Notes: generated by a model not told the origin, from the sequence alone. Positions 11,890 through 26,535 are shown, counted from the first letter of the stretch. The stretch: DNA of 64,000 bases from Eunapius fragilis (GCA_963681505.1 OY811978.1:2806248-2870247); one strand, 5' to 3'. Program-made: numbers and translations.

Positions 11890-14247
11890 CTCAATCATAC
11901 AATGCTTGCATACATAATACCATAAACAAGTGTGACACTCAACTGCTGTTCCCATGCGTTAATCAGCCGTTCCAACAACTCACATCGACCAGAAAAGTCT
12001 GAATATGAGCTTTTGGAGGCCAGCGAAGCTAACTTTGTTGTAATAGTGGAGACTTTGTGAAACTTTTCAAACTGCAATATGGACAGAAGATTTAAATCAA
12101 GTGCATGCATGAAATATAATGTAATGTACCTGAGACAAAACTTTTTTGCGTTTTTCTGGAAGTACAACACTAACTTGTGCAGAATTTGAATGTGATGCAC
12201 CCTTAGTCAAAAACACACGCTGATTGGGCTCATAATACTGCATAGTCCAACGTTGATCACAAATACATTCATCAAAAAGATCTAGTCCTAGGGTCTCTCT
12301 TACAAAGAAAATGTGGCAACATGGCAATTTCATTGATACCCATAAGCGGCAGCAACATTGATTGATTGTAACATTTTTGAAAATATGGGTGGACGTGACC
12401 CCCATTTTGACTTCATACACTTCAGAGTTACAGCTATCATTACTATTACAACTTGCTTCCTGAGGTGAAGCTGTTTTTCAACAAACTTGTAAGCATATGG
12501 AGTTAGGTATCGCATATACTTGGTTGAATATACATCAGCAGCTGAGTGAAATGTTGTAGGAGCCTTTTGTGAACAGAGTGCAGCTTTGTGATCTCTTTCA
12601 CATCTCAAGACTCTCAAAATCAAAAAGAACTTGTCCACAAATTCTTCAAGTGAGGAATATCATGAGATTAAAGACTTAAGTTTGGCATTACTCTATTGTT
12701 TGTAGTGTTAAAAAAATTTCCAGTGGTGTATTTTAAACCCATTGACCACTGATCTCTAATTGAATGCCACTGCTCATTGAAATAATTCAGCACAGCAATA
12801 GGAGCATTCACCTGAAAGTTATGGTATAGGTCCATGTATTCATCCTCATCATGTGCATATGCCATCTGCTGCATTATCTCTGGACAGAGATTTCGTTGTC
12901 CACTGGTTATCCCCATTTTTTCTAGGGTCACTTCAGGGCGAAATGAGCGCAATGTATGAAATAGACAAATCACAAGTCTAGCTGATGGAACCTGTGAAGA
13001 GAATACTGATCTTTCAGTTACATCCTTGTCAGTCATGATTACGTGAACATGTTCCCATGAGGAATTGTGCTTTTTGAACAGATCAACCATTTTGGAAAAT
13101 GTACTGTCTGTTTCTTGTAACACCATAAATGCTGCTACAATTTCACTCTATCCATTGCGATCTTCAACCAACATTATATAAAGAGGAAAACGAAGCTCAA
13201 TAAGTTTATATGTCGCATCAACACAAACTAGCTCAGGATAGGAAGAAAAACATTGCCTCATTTCATGATATAAATTCCTTGCAAAACATTGTCATTGTCA
13301 ACTATGACATACACACATGTATCTGCAAGTAAAAACATGCTACTAGTATATAATTCACAGAGCAAATAAGACAATATTATATTGTACAACTGTATAAATA
13401 AATGTGTAAGTATATCATGTATTTTACAAAGGCCATCAACATACCATCTAAGCAAAACATTATTAACGTACCATATCTCTCAGTTAGTTTGCACACTGTT
13501 TCAGTTAAGTCATTCCTAGTATTTTTATGACCTTGCTTTGTTGATATGTTTGAAATATCTTTCAGAGTAACAATTTTTCCTGACATCTGCTCTAACTTAT
13601 CTTTAACCATCTTTTTGTTTGCCTTCAAACTTAATAGCCTCTCAACTTCCATTGCTTCCTCCTTGGACAATTTTCGTTGGTGTGGCAACATGTCAAACAA
13701 GCCCTGTATGTTGACGGTAGTAAAGAACAAGTTATAAACATGTGAAACATATTACTTATCCAATAACCTATTTTCTCTCATGGTTGTGATGAGCAATGAA
13801 ATTCTTCACCTCTAACCAATTTCCATCCTCGGAGGCACGAAGAGAAAGTTCCATGGGACAATTTTGCCGAAACGTTCTATAGAATTGTTACCAACTTACC
13901 ATCAACACGATGAAAAAGATCATTAATAAAACCTACGAAGTCGCACGCTTTCCGTTGCCGTGAGGTTTGAACTTTTTGCCTCCATGTATACAAGCGTATG
14001 TAATTTCGTAGTACTTGATCTGACTGTAAAGATACCTCGTCACGCGCTTTTTGGCTGCTGTAACTGTTCGTGAATCTCGTATCCAAAGTTTTATGAACTC
14101 TAGTTCCTCGTAGCGATGTACTTTGACCTGTAGTTCATCAAATGATTTGAACTTGTCACCAACTGAAAACTTTGCTTCCATTCCGTCCACATCCACACGT
14201 GTGTCTTGTATCACGTGACCACGAATTATAAATGGTGATTTATGCAT
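11890..14247 (-). pseudogene. MULE-type transposase, ZSWIM1/3-like (minus strand, possibly degenerate)
   Basis: The order on the minus strand is as follows. 14247-13933 is an N-terminal FAR1-like segment (FKSFDELQVKVHRYEELE). 13737-13480 has LPHQRKLSKEEAMEVERLL, then LKDISNI. 13300-12668 is an RNase-H-fold DDE-type region, with the VDATYKL block near 13215 and HVIMTDKD near 13045, then LVICLFHTLRSF. 12638-12400 is an alpha-helical region. 12420-12120 includes a SWIM-type zinc motif (CC...MKLPCCHIFF near 12300-12360). 12065-11930 is a Leu-rich tail. Known family role: MULE/ZSWIM-type transposases excise and integrate DNA. Introns and possible frame breaks (a stop near 13150) leave it unclear whether it can still be expressed. 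Palindrome arrays at 10091-10345 and 14335-14510 bracket the gene. Confidence 0.7.
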
Positions 14248-14334
14248 ATGGTGTGTAAGCTGCTTATGTGTAATTGTGTACCTCGATCAGTTGTTGAGTT
14301 TATATTAAATCGGTACTGGAAGATTAGCATTGCC

Positions 14335-14510
14335 AAGTCAAGTAGTACCAGCTCTCTAAAGTAATAGACTAGTGTGCCCGTACCGGCTCTCTAAAGTAAT
14401 TGACTAAAGTGCCGGTACCGGCTCTCTAAAGTAATTGACTAGAGTGCCGGTACCGGCTCGGTAGTTATATTAAATATAGTGCCGGTACCGGTTGTGTAGA
14501 CAGTTCGTAA
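14335..14510. repeat. Right array of palindrome GCCGGTACCGGC
   Basis: Four or five CCGGTACCGG-type sites, spaced about 40-50 bp apart, within repeats of GGCTCTCTAAAGTAATTGAC. The final units (…TAGTGCCGGTACCGGTT…GTAGACAGTT) match the left array in direct rather than inverted orientation. Confidence 0.85.
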
Positions 14511-14842
14511 AATTAATCATGTGAGTAATGCCTGTCCTCCCCAACATATTCACGTTCACGCATGCATGTAATGATAATCTCGATTGGCATGTCTGAATCT
14601 GCAAGGAAGGTTTACAGTATGGAAATCAAACTCTCAGTAATAAGTGCATGTTAGTATAAAGAGGAAGGTGATCGGACAACGGAAAGGTCGCAGGGTACAA
14701 TATACTAACCTCACAACCCTCGTTCTCCCCCTCAACATATATAGCCATGGAATCACTTCTACTAGAGGAGAAATTTAGTGTCGGAAGGCAACGTTTTTTT
14801 TTTTTGTTTGCCATTTCGTGTATTGCCCCGATAAAAGAGTTG

Positions 14843-15200
14843 TATCGAGAGTTACGTTAGTAACTCTCATATAGGATTTGACCCCGATTATGAATGTCAT
14901 TAAAAAAACGCGACCCGCTTCTAACAAGACTCCCGACGAGCGGATGGCTTACCTTGTTATCGTCGTCGTACAAGAAGGCAACAACAAGCAGTTTCGTGTT
15001 TGTTTGATGTCACAAAACCGCGTGGTTGTAGAGAACAAAACAATTTTTGAAACTCGTACCCAGTCCCACGTATTTCTCGTTCTTCTTCTTCTTCTTCTTG
15101 TTCTTGTTCTTGACCACGCATAACTCGGGATAGGAACACTTTTAAGAAATGAAAATCACACCAATGGCTTCAGAATTCACTGGCATTTTCGCTTCTGTGG
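14843..15200 (+). repeat. Hairpin-headed repeat, copy C, with an open 81-codon ORF
   Basis: The hairpin at 14847-14868 has stem GAGAGTTAC with GTAACTCTC and loop GTTA. It is followed by ATATAGG, a GATTATGAATG start, and an ORF of 81 codons (14878-15123) containing RVVVENK and a Leu-rich end over a short CTT/GTT tract. Then comes the GGATAGGAACACTTTTAAG block. The order matches copies A, B and D. The ORF has no domain I recognise. Confidence 0.7.
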
Positions 15201-15539
15201 TCAAAACGTCTCGAGGCTACATGACATTTATCGGTGGTTGTGTTAGCAAATCACGTATAGCTTACTGCACTGACACGACTCGGATAGGTCCTACGTCGCT
15301 CTTTATACGAAGTACTAGCAGTATACATCAAATGTGTACGGTCTGGGCACTACACGTAGTGGTAATTAACTTTGGCGGTTATGTATTTTTAATAACGTGC
15401 ACGTGCGTACTATAATCATTCTTGTTATTCGATCGTTTAGGTTTGACGCTCTTTGTAACTTAGTGAAGTTTTTTTTTCTCAAAATGCCTTCATGCACGTC
15501 AGGATAAGAAGAAAGCCAAACGACGAGCATAGTACCTCA

Positions 15540-15688
15540 AAACTAGAGACGACGTATTAGATTCAGCCCGAGCGGAACTACAAAGCAGAGCCTGAAAAGA
15601 AGCGGGCCTCTCAAACGTGAAAACTATCGAGCAGAGCCTGAAAAGAAACGGATCTCTCGACGCGCAAGGTATCGAGATGCGATTAGTA

Positions 15689-15719
<31 letters not shown>

Positions 15720-15950
15720 GAGGGTGCTGTCTGCTTCTGGCCCGATACAAAATGCGTTTGTGGGTTCGATCGCGCTGGGGCGACAATTAATAACCTCTCT
15801 TCTATTTCGGCCGCCCCTTAAAAGCCCCCTCAGATCCTGAAAAGGAACGGACCTCTCGACGTGCAAGGTATCGAGCAGATCCTGAAAAAAGATAGCGATA
15901 TTGCCATAGTCCTGAACGTGCATCTCGCTCGGCGAAAAGAGTTAAGGTCA
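15540..15950 (+). pseudogene. Remnant of a (Y-x-A-x-PEK-x-R) repeat ORF
   Basis: Recurring coded units read NYKAEPEKKRAS, NYRAEPEKKRISRRARYR and SDPEKERTSRRARYRADPEK, split by frame changes, a stop and a G-homopolymer (15691-15718). Such PEKKR repeats are common at the N-termini of large transposon ORFs in invertebrates (from memory). I see no enzymatic domain here. Confidence 0.55.
15691..15718. repeat. Poly-G tract
   Basis: An uninterrupted run of about 28 G inside a decayed repeat ORF. Long G or C runs recur at 28735-28760, 32264-32280, 45359-45382 and 49110-49140. Confidence 0.9.
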
Positions 15951-16035
15951 CTCAATGGTATGTCGTTCTCATATCAAGATGGATTACTTAACATGCTATA
16001 CGGCTCATAATCGGGTATGAATAAAAATCAATGAA

Positions 16036-16326
16036 ACAAGTAAATAAAAACATTCTCTATGAGAAAGTTGGTGGCATATAGGATTTGAAGGCAATGGTGG
16101 TGTAAAAAGGAAGGAAACAAGGGTCTAGTAATAAGGAAAAATGGAATAGTCCTATATTTAGCACATTTCTATATGTAGGATATAGTATGTTGTTCGTGTG
16201 CTAAATATAGGACTATTCCATTTTTCCTTATTACTAGACCCTTGTTTCCTTCCTTTTTACACCACCATTGCCTTCAAATCCTATATGCCACCAACTTTCT
16301 CATAGAGAATGTTTTTATTTACTTGT
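16036..16326. mobile_element. Foldback MITE, family 1 copy 4
   Basis: Long inverted repeat with termini ACAAGTAAATAAAAACATTC and its complement. Arms are nearly perfect and the loop is near 16165-16200. It shares TGGTGTAAAAAG and TAGTCCTATATTTAGCAC with the other copies. Confidence 0.93.
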
Positions 16327-16619
16327 GTAATAACATACGTAACGCTTAACGTGTGTGTGCATCGTTCACGCGTAGTTCATGTTTTTCGTACATGTATACC
16401 GCTCGTCACATAAATGTGCCCTCGCATAACAGGTGAAGGTTAAAAATCCTTCTGCACGCATGACGTTCCAATGAATACTAATTACGCAGGTGAAGGGTAA
16501 AGTCATAGATATTATAATATCTCATGTGCCATCATGAAACTTCTACCCTGCACAATGATGACTTAGTCAAACAAGTGATCCGACTGCACATACAATAGAG
16601 AATACAACTAAATGACTGA

Positions 16620-17990
16620 AAGCAAATTCTAAAGTGAAGGTCAACTCCATAATTAGAGCTTGGACCAAGTGGGTTGATAGTTGTTAGCAGTTCCTGTTGG
16701 ACACCTTCTGGTAGTAGGGAGGTGATTGGTGGAACAACGACTGCATCTGATTCTCCATCATCAGGAGTGGGAGGAAGAGGTCCAGTCCAATCAATACCAA
16801 ACCTTTGTGATTCATCCTACGCATGCACGTGCACAAACACAGTAGCAGACCATTAGAATTTGCAAAAGTATAAATTATTACTTACATCTGTCATAGACAC
16901 TGATTTACATCCTGTGATCCAACGCTGACAGGGTGACAGGTTGCCTTCAAAAATTAGAGGATGCAGGTTCCATACTTGCTTAAATACCTCCAGTGCTCTA
17001 TTTATGTGACTTGTATATACATAGTGGAGACAAAACAGATGTACAGATGTACAGATGTACTTCATTCTCACAGTCTAGTCCAAGGCATAAAACAGGTTGT
17101 AAAAAACAACAGTGCACAGGTTAAATACATCCAACCACAACCTCTCAATACGCTGATTGTAAACACTGCGCCCAGCTATGAAGCTCCCCCCTTAAAGGAT
17201 GCTCCACCATAAATCTAGCTACTCCAACGTTTTCTCCACCTCTGTCTCCACGAACTCGACTAGCTGCCTCACACCCTCAATAAATAGACGGAGCACTGTG
17301 TCAGCTCAATTATTGTAAGTAAACAATCCTGCGACTATAGCCATCAATACAACCATGTATTACAAATCGCCACCTAAGTGCAACCGAAATCAATTGCATG
17401 GGTATACAATTTAATACACGTACCTTATCAGTTCATGATTTCCATCGATGTGGTAGAGAGATTTGGGTCCCGCAACCTGATACACACGCCTATTTATAGT
17501 GGCATTATCGAACCATTAGGATCAATCTTCCTCTGAATTTCGTGGACAAGATGTTGTTGGACTCTGAGACCGCGAGCCAATAGATGGCTGCACATTTGCC
17601 GACTCCCACACCATGGATATTCCTTCTGGATGCTGCTCATAGCGACGATATGGATAAGCCAAACTCTGCCATACGCCGATGCACCGTTCGAGAGGAACGC
17701 CTATCATCTCGGCAATTTGAGGGACGGTATAGAACGGTTTTCCACGGATATTCGAGATGGTCTCAAGGTAGGCCTACAAAAAATCGCGCGGCCGCCCAGT
17801 GGTTCCACTCGTTTCTACCTGTGGTCGATAAGCATAAAGAACTCGTCTTGCAGTGTCCATAGCCTCTCGTAATACATTCAACGCCATCCTTCTGTATTGC
17901 TTGGCACTTTCTTCGTTCCCTCTGTATGCTCGATAAATAGAATCTCGCGATACGATAGCTCAATCGTTAGTATAAACGCGTCCATTTGGT
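16620..17990 (-). pseudogene. Degenerate integrase-type transposon gene
   Basis: Reading the minus strand, 17990-17540 gives a helical N-terminal part (LSYREILFIEHTEG ... ALNVLREAMDTARRVL). It also gives an HTH-like block (FYTVPQIAEMIGVPLERCI, then VWQSLAYPYRRYE). 17070-16860 gives EVFKQVWNLHPLIF ... CQRWITGCKSVSM. 16820-16625 gives QRFGIDWTGPLPPTPDDGE, then VVVPPI and LTTINPLGPSSNYGVDL. This is the order of a common fish/cnidarian integrase-core repeat gene, but the catalytic core between 17540 and 17070 is not recognisable. Frames are broken. Confidence 0.6.
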
Positions 17991-18297
17991 CAGATGAAAC
18001 GCTTCTACCATCCTGTGTTGGCACTAGGGCGTTAATAACACTTCTCAGTGATGGAAGAACTCTCGCAGGGGGCAGCCATCACGAGATTTGGAGACACGGA
18101 TTCAGGAATGATAATAGCCAATGGTATGGAATAGAAGTTGGAGATTGTACTTGTCTTATGTAATAATCTGCAACATTTCACAACACCCCCCACCCCCCAA
18201 TAATTGAATAGGTGACGTGCAGCGATCACCTCCCATACGCACACCTCACACAAACGAAGATAGAAATCATCGTATCATCGCAAGGCAAGCAGTCCCC

Positions 18298-19212
18298 CTA
18301 GTCTCGTACCCAGACCCATATTCTCACAGCAGCGGATGGATTACATCACCGCTACGTGAAAAGTGGGTCTGGTAAAGTCCTATACTCAATTCTGTCCAGC
18401 TTCCCCAGAATGTTGGGGAACCAATCAGATTCGAGGAATACAGTAATTGCATACCTCATTTGTAATCGCACGTGCGATTAAATTTAGCAATTACCGACGC
18501 AAATGGGAGAGAGCAATCGAATCCGCGTGCAGACGTTTGGGATATTCGAAGCTAAAAGAAGAGCATGCAGCTACGAAGCGTAGTAGATTTATTGAGTGGG
18601 CGCGATGCATTTGTTAGTTTTCCAACGGGATGCAAGTTTTTATGTTATGCCATTCTGCCGTACTAATGCATGATGTCAACAGCTGCTTTGAGGACAGTCC
18701 CTCTATCTGAAAGATCTAGGTCATGTGCACAGAACATGTATAAGTCTGGATGATCATCGTGTCTCCATTCCATCAAAGATAATATATATTATCTCTGATT
18801 CCATATATGGTATAGAATCAGAGATAATATTATCTCTGATAGAATGTGTGAGTCTACTAACAGCGTAAGTAGAAAATCTTCACAAGAATTGAAATCGGCT
18901 TCTGGGTCTTTTCTTACATTCCTTCGATTTACCAAGTTTCTTAACTGGTACATTGTTCCTTTGTCGAACAGCTTGCATATTTATACAGTCTAGACCAAAT
19001 GACCTAAGCATTTATTGAGAGCAGGTTAATGGATATGATTGTGTACTGCTTACCTTTAAATTATTTCATGATGCGTCATTTACATTCCTCGCGACGTATT
19101 ATGTAATCACTGGACAGAATTGAGTATAGGACTTTACCAGACCCACTTTTCACGTAGCGGTGATGTATTCCATCCGCAGCTGTGAAAATATGGGTCTGGG
19201 TACGAGACTACA
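18298..19212. mobile_element. Long-TIR non-autonomous DNA transposon with target duplication
   Basis: The ends TAGTCTCGTACCCAGACCC and its complement form terminal inverted repeats of about 110 bp (18298-18413 and 19113-19212). The element is flanked on both sides by CAGTCCCC(C), an 8- or 9-bp direct duplication. There is no coding region. An internal palindrome (ATTATCTCTGATTC with its complement) lies at 18785-18838. Long TIRs with an 8-9 bp duplication suggest Mutator-like or hAT-like mobilisation. Confidence 0.85.
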
Positions 19213-19388
19213 GTCCCCCCCCCCCCCCATAGCCAAATCCTGGATCCGGGGCTGTCGACAAACGGCGTTGTTTGCCGGTCGCAGAAGAAGGATATATTTT
19301 ATATAGTCTAAGGAATGTGATAGACTGGAGGTCTCCGATGATATCGGAAGCAGTACAAATGATATTTGTCAACAGGAGAAGTGGGGAG

Positions 19389-20237
19389 TGTCAGGGTTCA
19401 CGACGTACCACCCTGACAAGGGATATGAATCAGGTGCTAAAAGAGACTGAATAGCGGGAGCCTCCAGGTCTAGAAGGACGTTTATGAGGACCTTTTGCTA
19501 TATTTAATGTATCTATGCACGTATTCCTTGGTCTGGTACGGGTGTTGGATATCTGGCAGAGCTAGAGGGAAGGAGCGGCGCGCAGGCTGTGGCTAGATCG
19601 ATCCATCACATATGGTGGCAGCGGTGGGAGACCCATGGATCCGGATTAGTTGAGTGAATCGTTGTGGCCGAGGTTCCGAGCGTATAAGGTTGGAAGCCGT
19701 TGAGGAGGATCCAAAGGGCGGAAGACGACTATAGCGCCCAAAAGTGGTATACCTGAGGATAGAGCTGGAGAGGACCAGCGGTGTCCAAGGGTGGAGAACC
19801 TGAGGGTGATATGCGTTTCGGAAGCTCAAAATGGTGTACCAGCGGTTAGCGCGAGAGACTGAGTGGATGAACGGGCTGATCGATAACGTGAGGAAGGAAG
19901 TTTGAAGACCTATATGATCGAGAATGTCGGCTAGAGCGATTGGTGCAGAAGCTAAAGTGAAATTCTAGTGCGCGGACAGCATGCAAGACAATGGCAGAGT
20001 CGACAAACCTATGCTTGTCGCAGGAGAAGAAGAGGGAAGTGTCAGGGTTCACAGTCTGCCTGACAACGGATGAATAGAGAAGAATCGCTATGAGAACTCT
20101 TTGTTGGATTGTACTATATAAATGTGTATTGTTCGCGTCTTGGGAGGTGTGGATTATCTAGCAGCTGGAGGAGAAGGAGCAGCTTGGCGGCGCTAGCACG
20201 AGCGGCGCGCATGCTGCGGCTAGATCGGTCCTTCACA
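19389..20237. mobile_element. Short LTR retroelement, internally deleted (TRIM-like)
   Basis: Two direct repeats begin TGTCAGGGTTCAC (19389 and 20040) and end near ATCCATCACA (19610) and GGTCCTTCACACA (about 20237). Directly after the first repeat lies TGGTGGCAGCGGTGGGA, in the primer-binding-site position. Before the second lies a purine tract (GGAGAAGAAGAGGGAAG), in the polypurine-tract position. The interior of about 430 bp has no recognisable gag or pol. Sequence before the first LTR (from about 19255, GTCGACAAAC ... CAGAAGAAGG) resembles the internal 3' end before the second LTR, suggesting a former tandem arrangement. Confidence 0.7.
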
Positions 20238-20592
20238 CATACATGCAAACTTGTCATTTTCTAATTGAAAATTTAGTAGTTTTCAAACGTTAATACTGGC
20301 CTAATTTAATGGACTTGACTACATGCTGAATTAACATGCTGATGCAAAGGATGACATGTGTAGACATCTCTCCTCGTTCCCAAATCCACCAAACCTTAAG
20401 TCGATCAATATATATCGATATGGACCATGTACCGTTTACCACATGCACATGCTTTTAATAAAAGTCAAATTCTCAAGTAAACAATACTATATATAGGTGA
20501 GGCAAACAAATAACTTGTGGGGGGGGAAATGATTTGGGTTGTTGTTGTTGTTGTTCAATGCTGTGTGTGCGTCGTTTATGCACATGCGCACA

Positions 20593-21943
20593 ATCGGAAG
20601 TCTCGCTAGAGACTTCCATATAGGTTTTGACCCCGACTATGAATTTAATTAAAATCCCGCGACCCTACCCTAGCTTCGCTCCCGACGATCGGACCGTCTA
20701 ACTTGTTGCGGCAATCGATCTAGAAGTCAAAACTGAGTAGTTTCGTTTTTGTTTCACGTCGTAGAAGGTGTCACGAAAATTTTGGTCCGCCGAAAATTAT
20801 GGTCCCGGACCAAAATTTTTGGAAAAAATTGGTCCGGGCGGACCAATTTTATCAGGAAATTTTGGTCCGGGTAAGTAAAAATTGGTCCGGGCCCTCCATT
20901 TACATGTAAAACAGACGAATCATCTCAAACACAACTCTATACCCTGAACTCAGCTAGTGGGTGAACAGTAGGGTAGCTGCTTTTCTAAGCTACGAAGGCT
21001 ATGGAACAGTAGGCCGGGTTCTGCGCGCCCCAGGTTAGCGGATTGGCCTTCCGGTCGCGATCGGACCAGTTCCTACTTGTTTTTTACAATTCATGTACAC
21101 GTCATAAACAGTGATATTCACGGTTGCAGACCTGCCTGGCCGGATCCCAGCTGCGCAGTTTGTCAGACCGTACCTAATTCCTGATGGATTTCAAAAAATA
21201 ATTAATTCCTCAGCTGACATCTTGTTCAGAACTCTGCTTCGTCACAGGGGGAAACTATAGGCGCTCGATGCAACGCAAACGGGCCGCAAACCTCGTTACA
21301 AATATCTATGAATCGATCACCCGCAACAACTCGATAACACAGCTAGAGCCGGAGTATATGTACAAACTGGTTTATCCGTTTGGCGCTTCCTCGTGCACAC
21401 AGCGGCTAGCATACACTGCGATATCAAACTACTGTGTCTGGCTACGTGAAGCCTCTATAAACCGGCTGTGGCTACTTCCAACATCCGGACCAAAATTTTC
21501 AGCCCGGACCATAATTTCTGGTAAGTTTGGTCCGGGAGGACCAAAATTTTCAGCGATAATTTTGGTCCCGGACGAAAATTACCGCGGACCAATTTTCCAG
21601 TGACAAACCGCGTGGTTGTCGAGAACGAAAAATACTGCTGTCCTCGTTCCCCTTCCAAAAATAATGGGCGGGTCGTCTGCTTCTGCTTCTTCTTCTTCTT
21701 CTTCTTGGGAACTCATAACTCGGGACAGAAACACTTTTAAGCAATGAGAATTGCACCAATAGCTTTAGAATTTGCTGGAGGACTCGCTTTGATACAAAAA
21801 AGCCTAAAAGCCTATATACGGTCTTACCAATTCTAATTAAGCAAAGGTACCTAGAAAATTTTCACAATACGACTGGATCGGTTAAATGAAAGGGGGGAAA
21901 CCTGCGATGCAACAGTGATTTGGGTGTTAAAAAAATTAAGGTA
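20593..21943 (+). repeat. Hairpin-headed repeat, copy B, split by a nested element
   Basis: Near-identical to copy A (7496-8115) from ATCGG through CACGTCGTAGAA (20766), and again from ACCGCGTGGTTGTCG (21606) to the MITE. The hairpin at 20596-20617 is identical to copy A. The CTT tract is short. The intervening 20767-21605 is absent in copy A. Confidence 0.88.
20767..21605. mobile_element. Nested TIR element, about 0.84 kb, defined by an empty site
   Basis: The left end (GGTGTCACG…AATTTTGGTCCGC) and right end (GCGGACCAATTTTCCAGTGACA) are inverted relatives. Subterminal regions at both ends carry several copies of GGTCCGGG / AAAATTTTGGTCC words in both orientations. The sister locus at 7666 is the uninterrupted site. 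An ORF at 21268-21603 has no domain I recognise. Confidence 0.85.
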
Positions 21944-22236
21944 ACAAGTAAATAAAAACATTCTCTCTGAGAAAGGTGGTGGGATATAGGTTTTGCAGGC
22001 AAATAGTATACTGGTGTAAAAAGCAAGGAAACAAGTTTTATCAGAATGGAAAAAGTAATAGTCCTATATTTAGCACACTTCGACTAAGGCATATGCTGTT
22101 TCTGTGCTAAATATAGGACTATTACATTTTCCCTTCTGATAAAACTTGTTTCCTTGCTTTTTACACCAGTATACTATTTGCCTGCAAAACCTATATCCCA
22201 CCAACTTTCTCAGAGAGAATGTTTTTATTTACTTGT
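21944..22236. mobile_element. Foldback MITE, family 1 copy 5
   Basis: Sister of the copy at 8116-8408 within the duplicated segment. The arms match, but the 37-nt loop (22072-22108) is the reverse complement of the loop at 8244-8280. Confidence 0.93.
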
Positions 22237-22442
22237 GAAAGTTAGTAAACCGGCAGGCACTGTACATGTGTGGACGTTAGTAAACATTGTGCGCGCGTTG
22301 CCCGCAGAGTGTCTTGTTTAACTCGCATGCATGATGAAAAGTGTGCGGCTTGATTTCTATTAAAATTTAAACACCATACAAATAATAAATTGGCAATTGC
22401 ACGTAAACAGGAAATGTACCGTGTGGGAGTGTGTTCCCACAT

Positions 22443-25966
<3,524 letters not shown>

Positions 25967-26332
25967 AGTGTGCCAATGGAACAGTTTTTTTTTCTAAACT
26001 GTGTGATATACAGAGTAGCATACTAAATGTTTGTACATGTAAAAAGGAAATCTGAGCAGTCAGATTTGTAATCCCCTTGCTTCCACAATCCCTTACAACA
26101 CACATGTATTGCGATTAGCACCTAAATGCCCTCTACGTGATTTGATACTGCTATGCTTAGCGCTCCATAGCAATTATTAAAATTGCAACGTTTTAATGCT
26201 GTGAACATCACATCAACAACGCCACACAACCAAATTCTACAACGTTTCTGATTCCCTCTGCATTGAAAGGCAATGAACCATATAAGTGCAAGGTGTATTG
26301 TGGAGTGGGGAGGAGCCTCTTAGTGGGAGGAG

Positions 26333-26488
26333 CTAGTGGTGCTGTGCCATGGCAAAGGAGGCAGGAGGTGCAGTGATCCTTCTGCTGACCTCGGCACAGT
26401 ACTTGTCAGGGATGCCGGCCGCCTTCAGCTCTGCCAGCTTCCTCTGTTTGATCTCATCCAGCTTCCTTCTCCTGCAGCAGAACACACA

Positions 26489-26535
<47 letters not shown>

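Noticed and set aside
21268-21603. 111-codon ORF inside the nested TIR element as a transposase
   Set aside because: No catalytic or DNA-binding motif is visible. Its second half translates the subterminal repeats.
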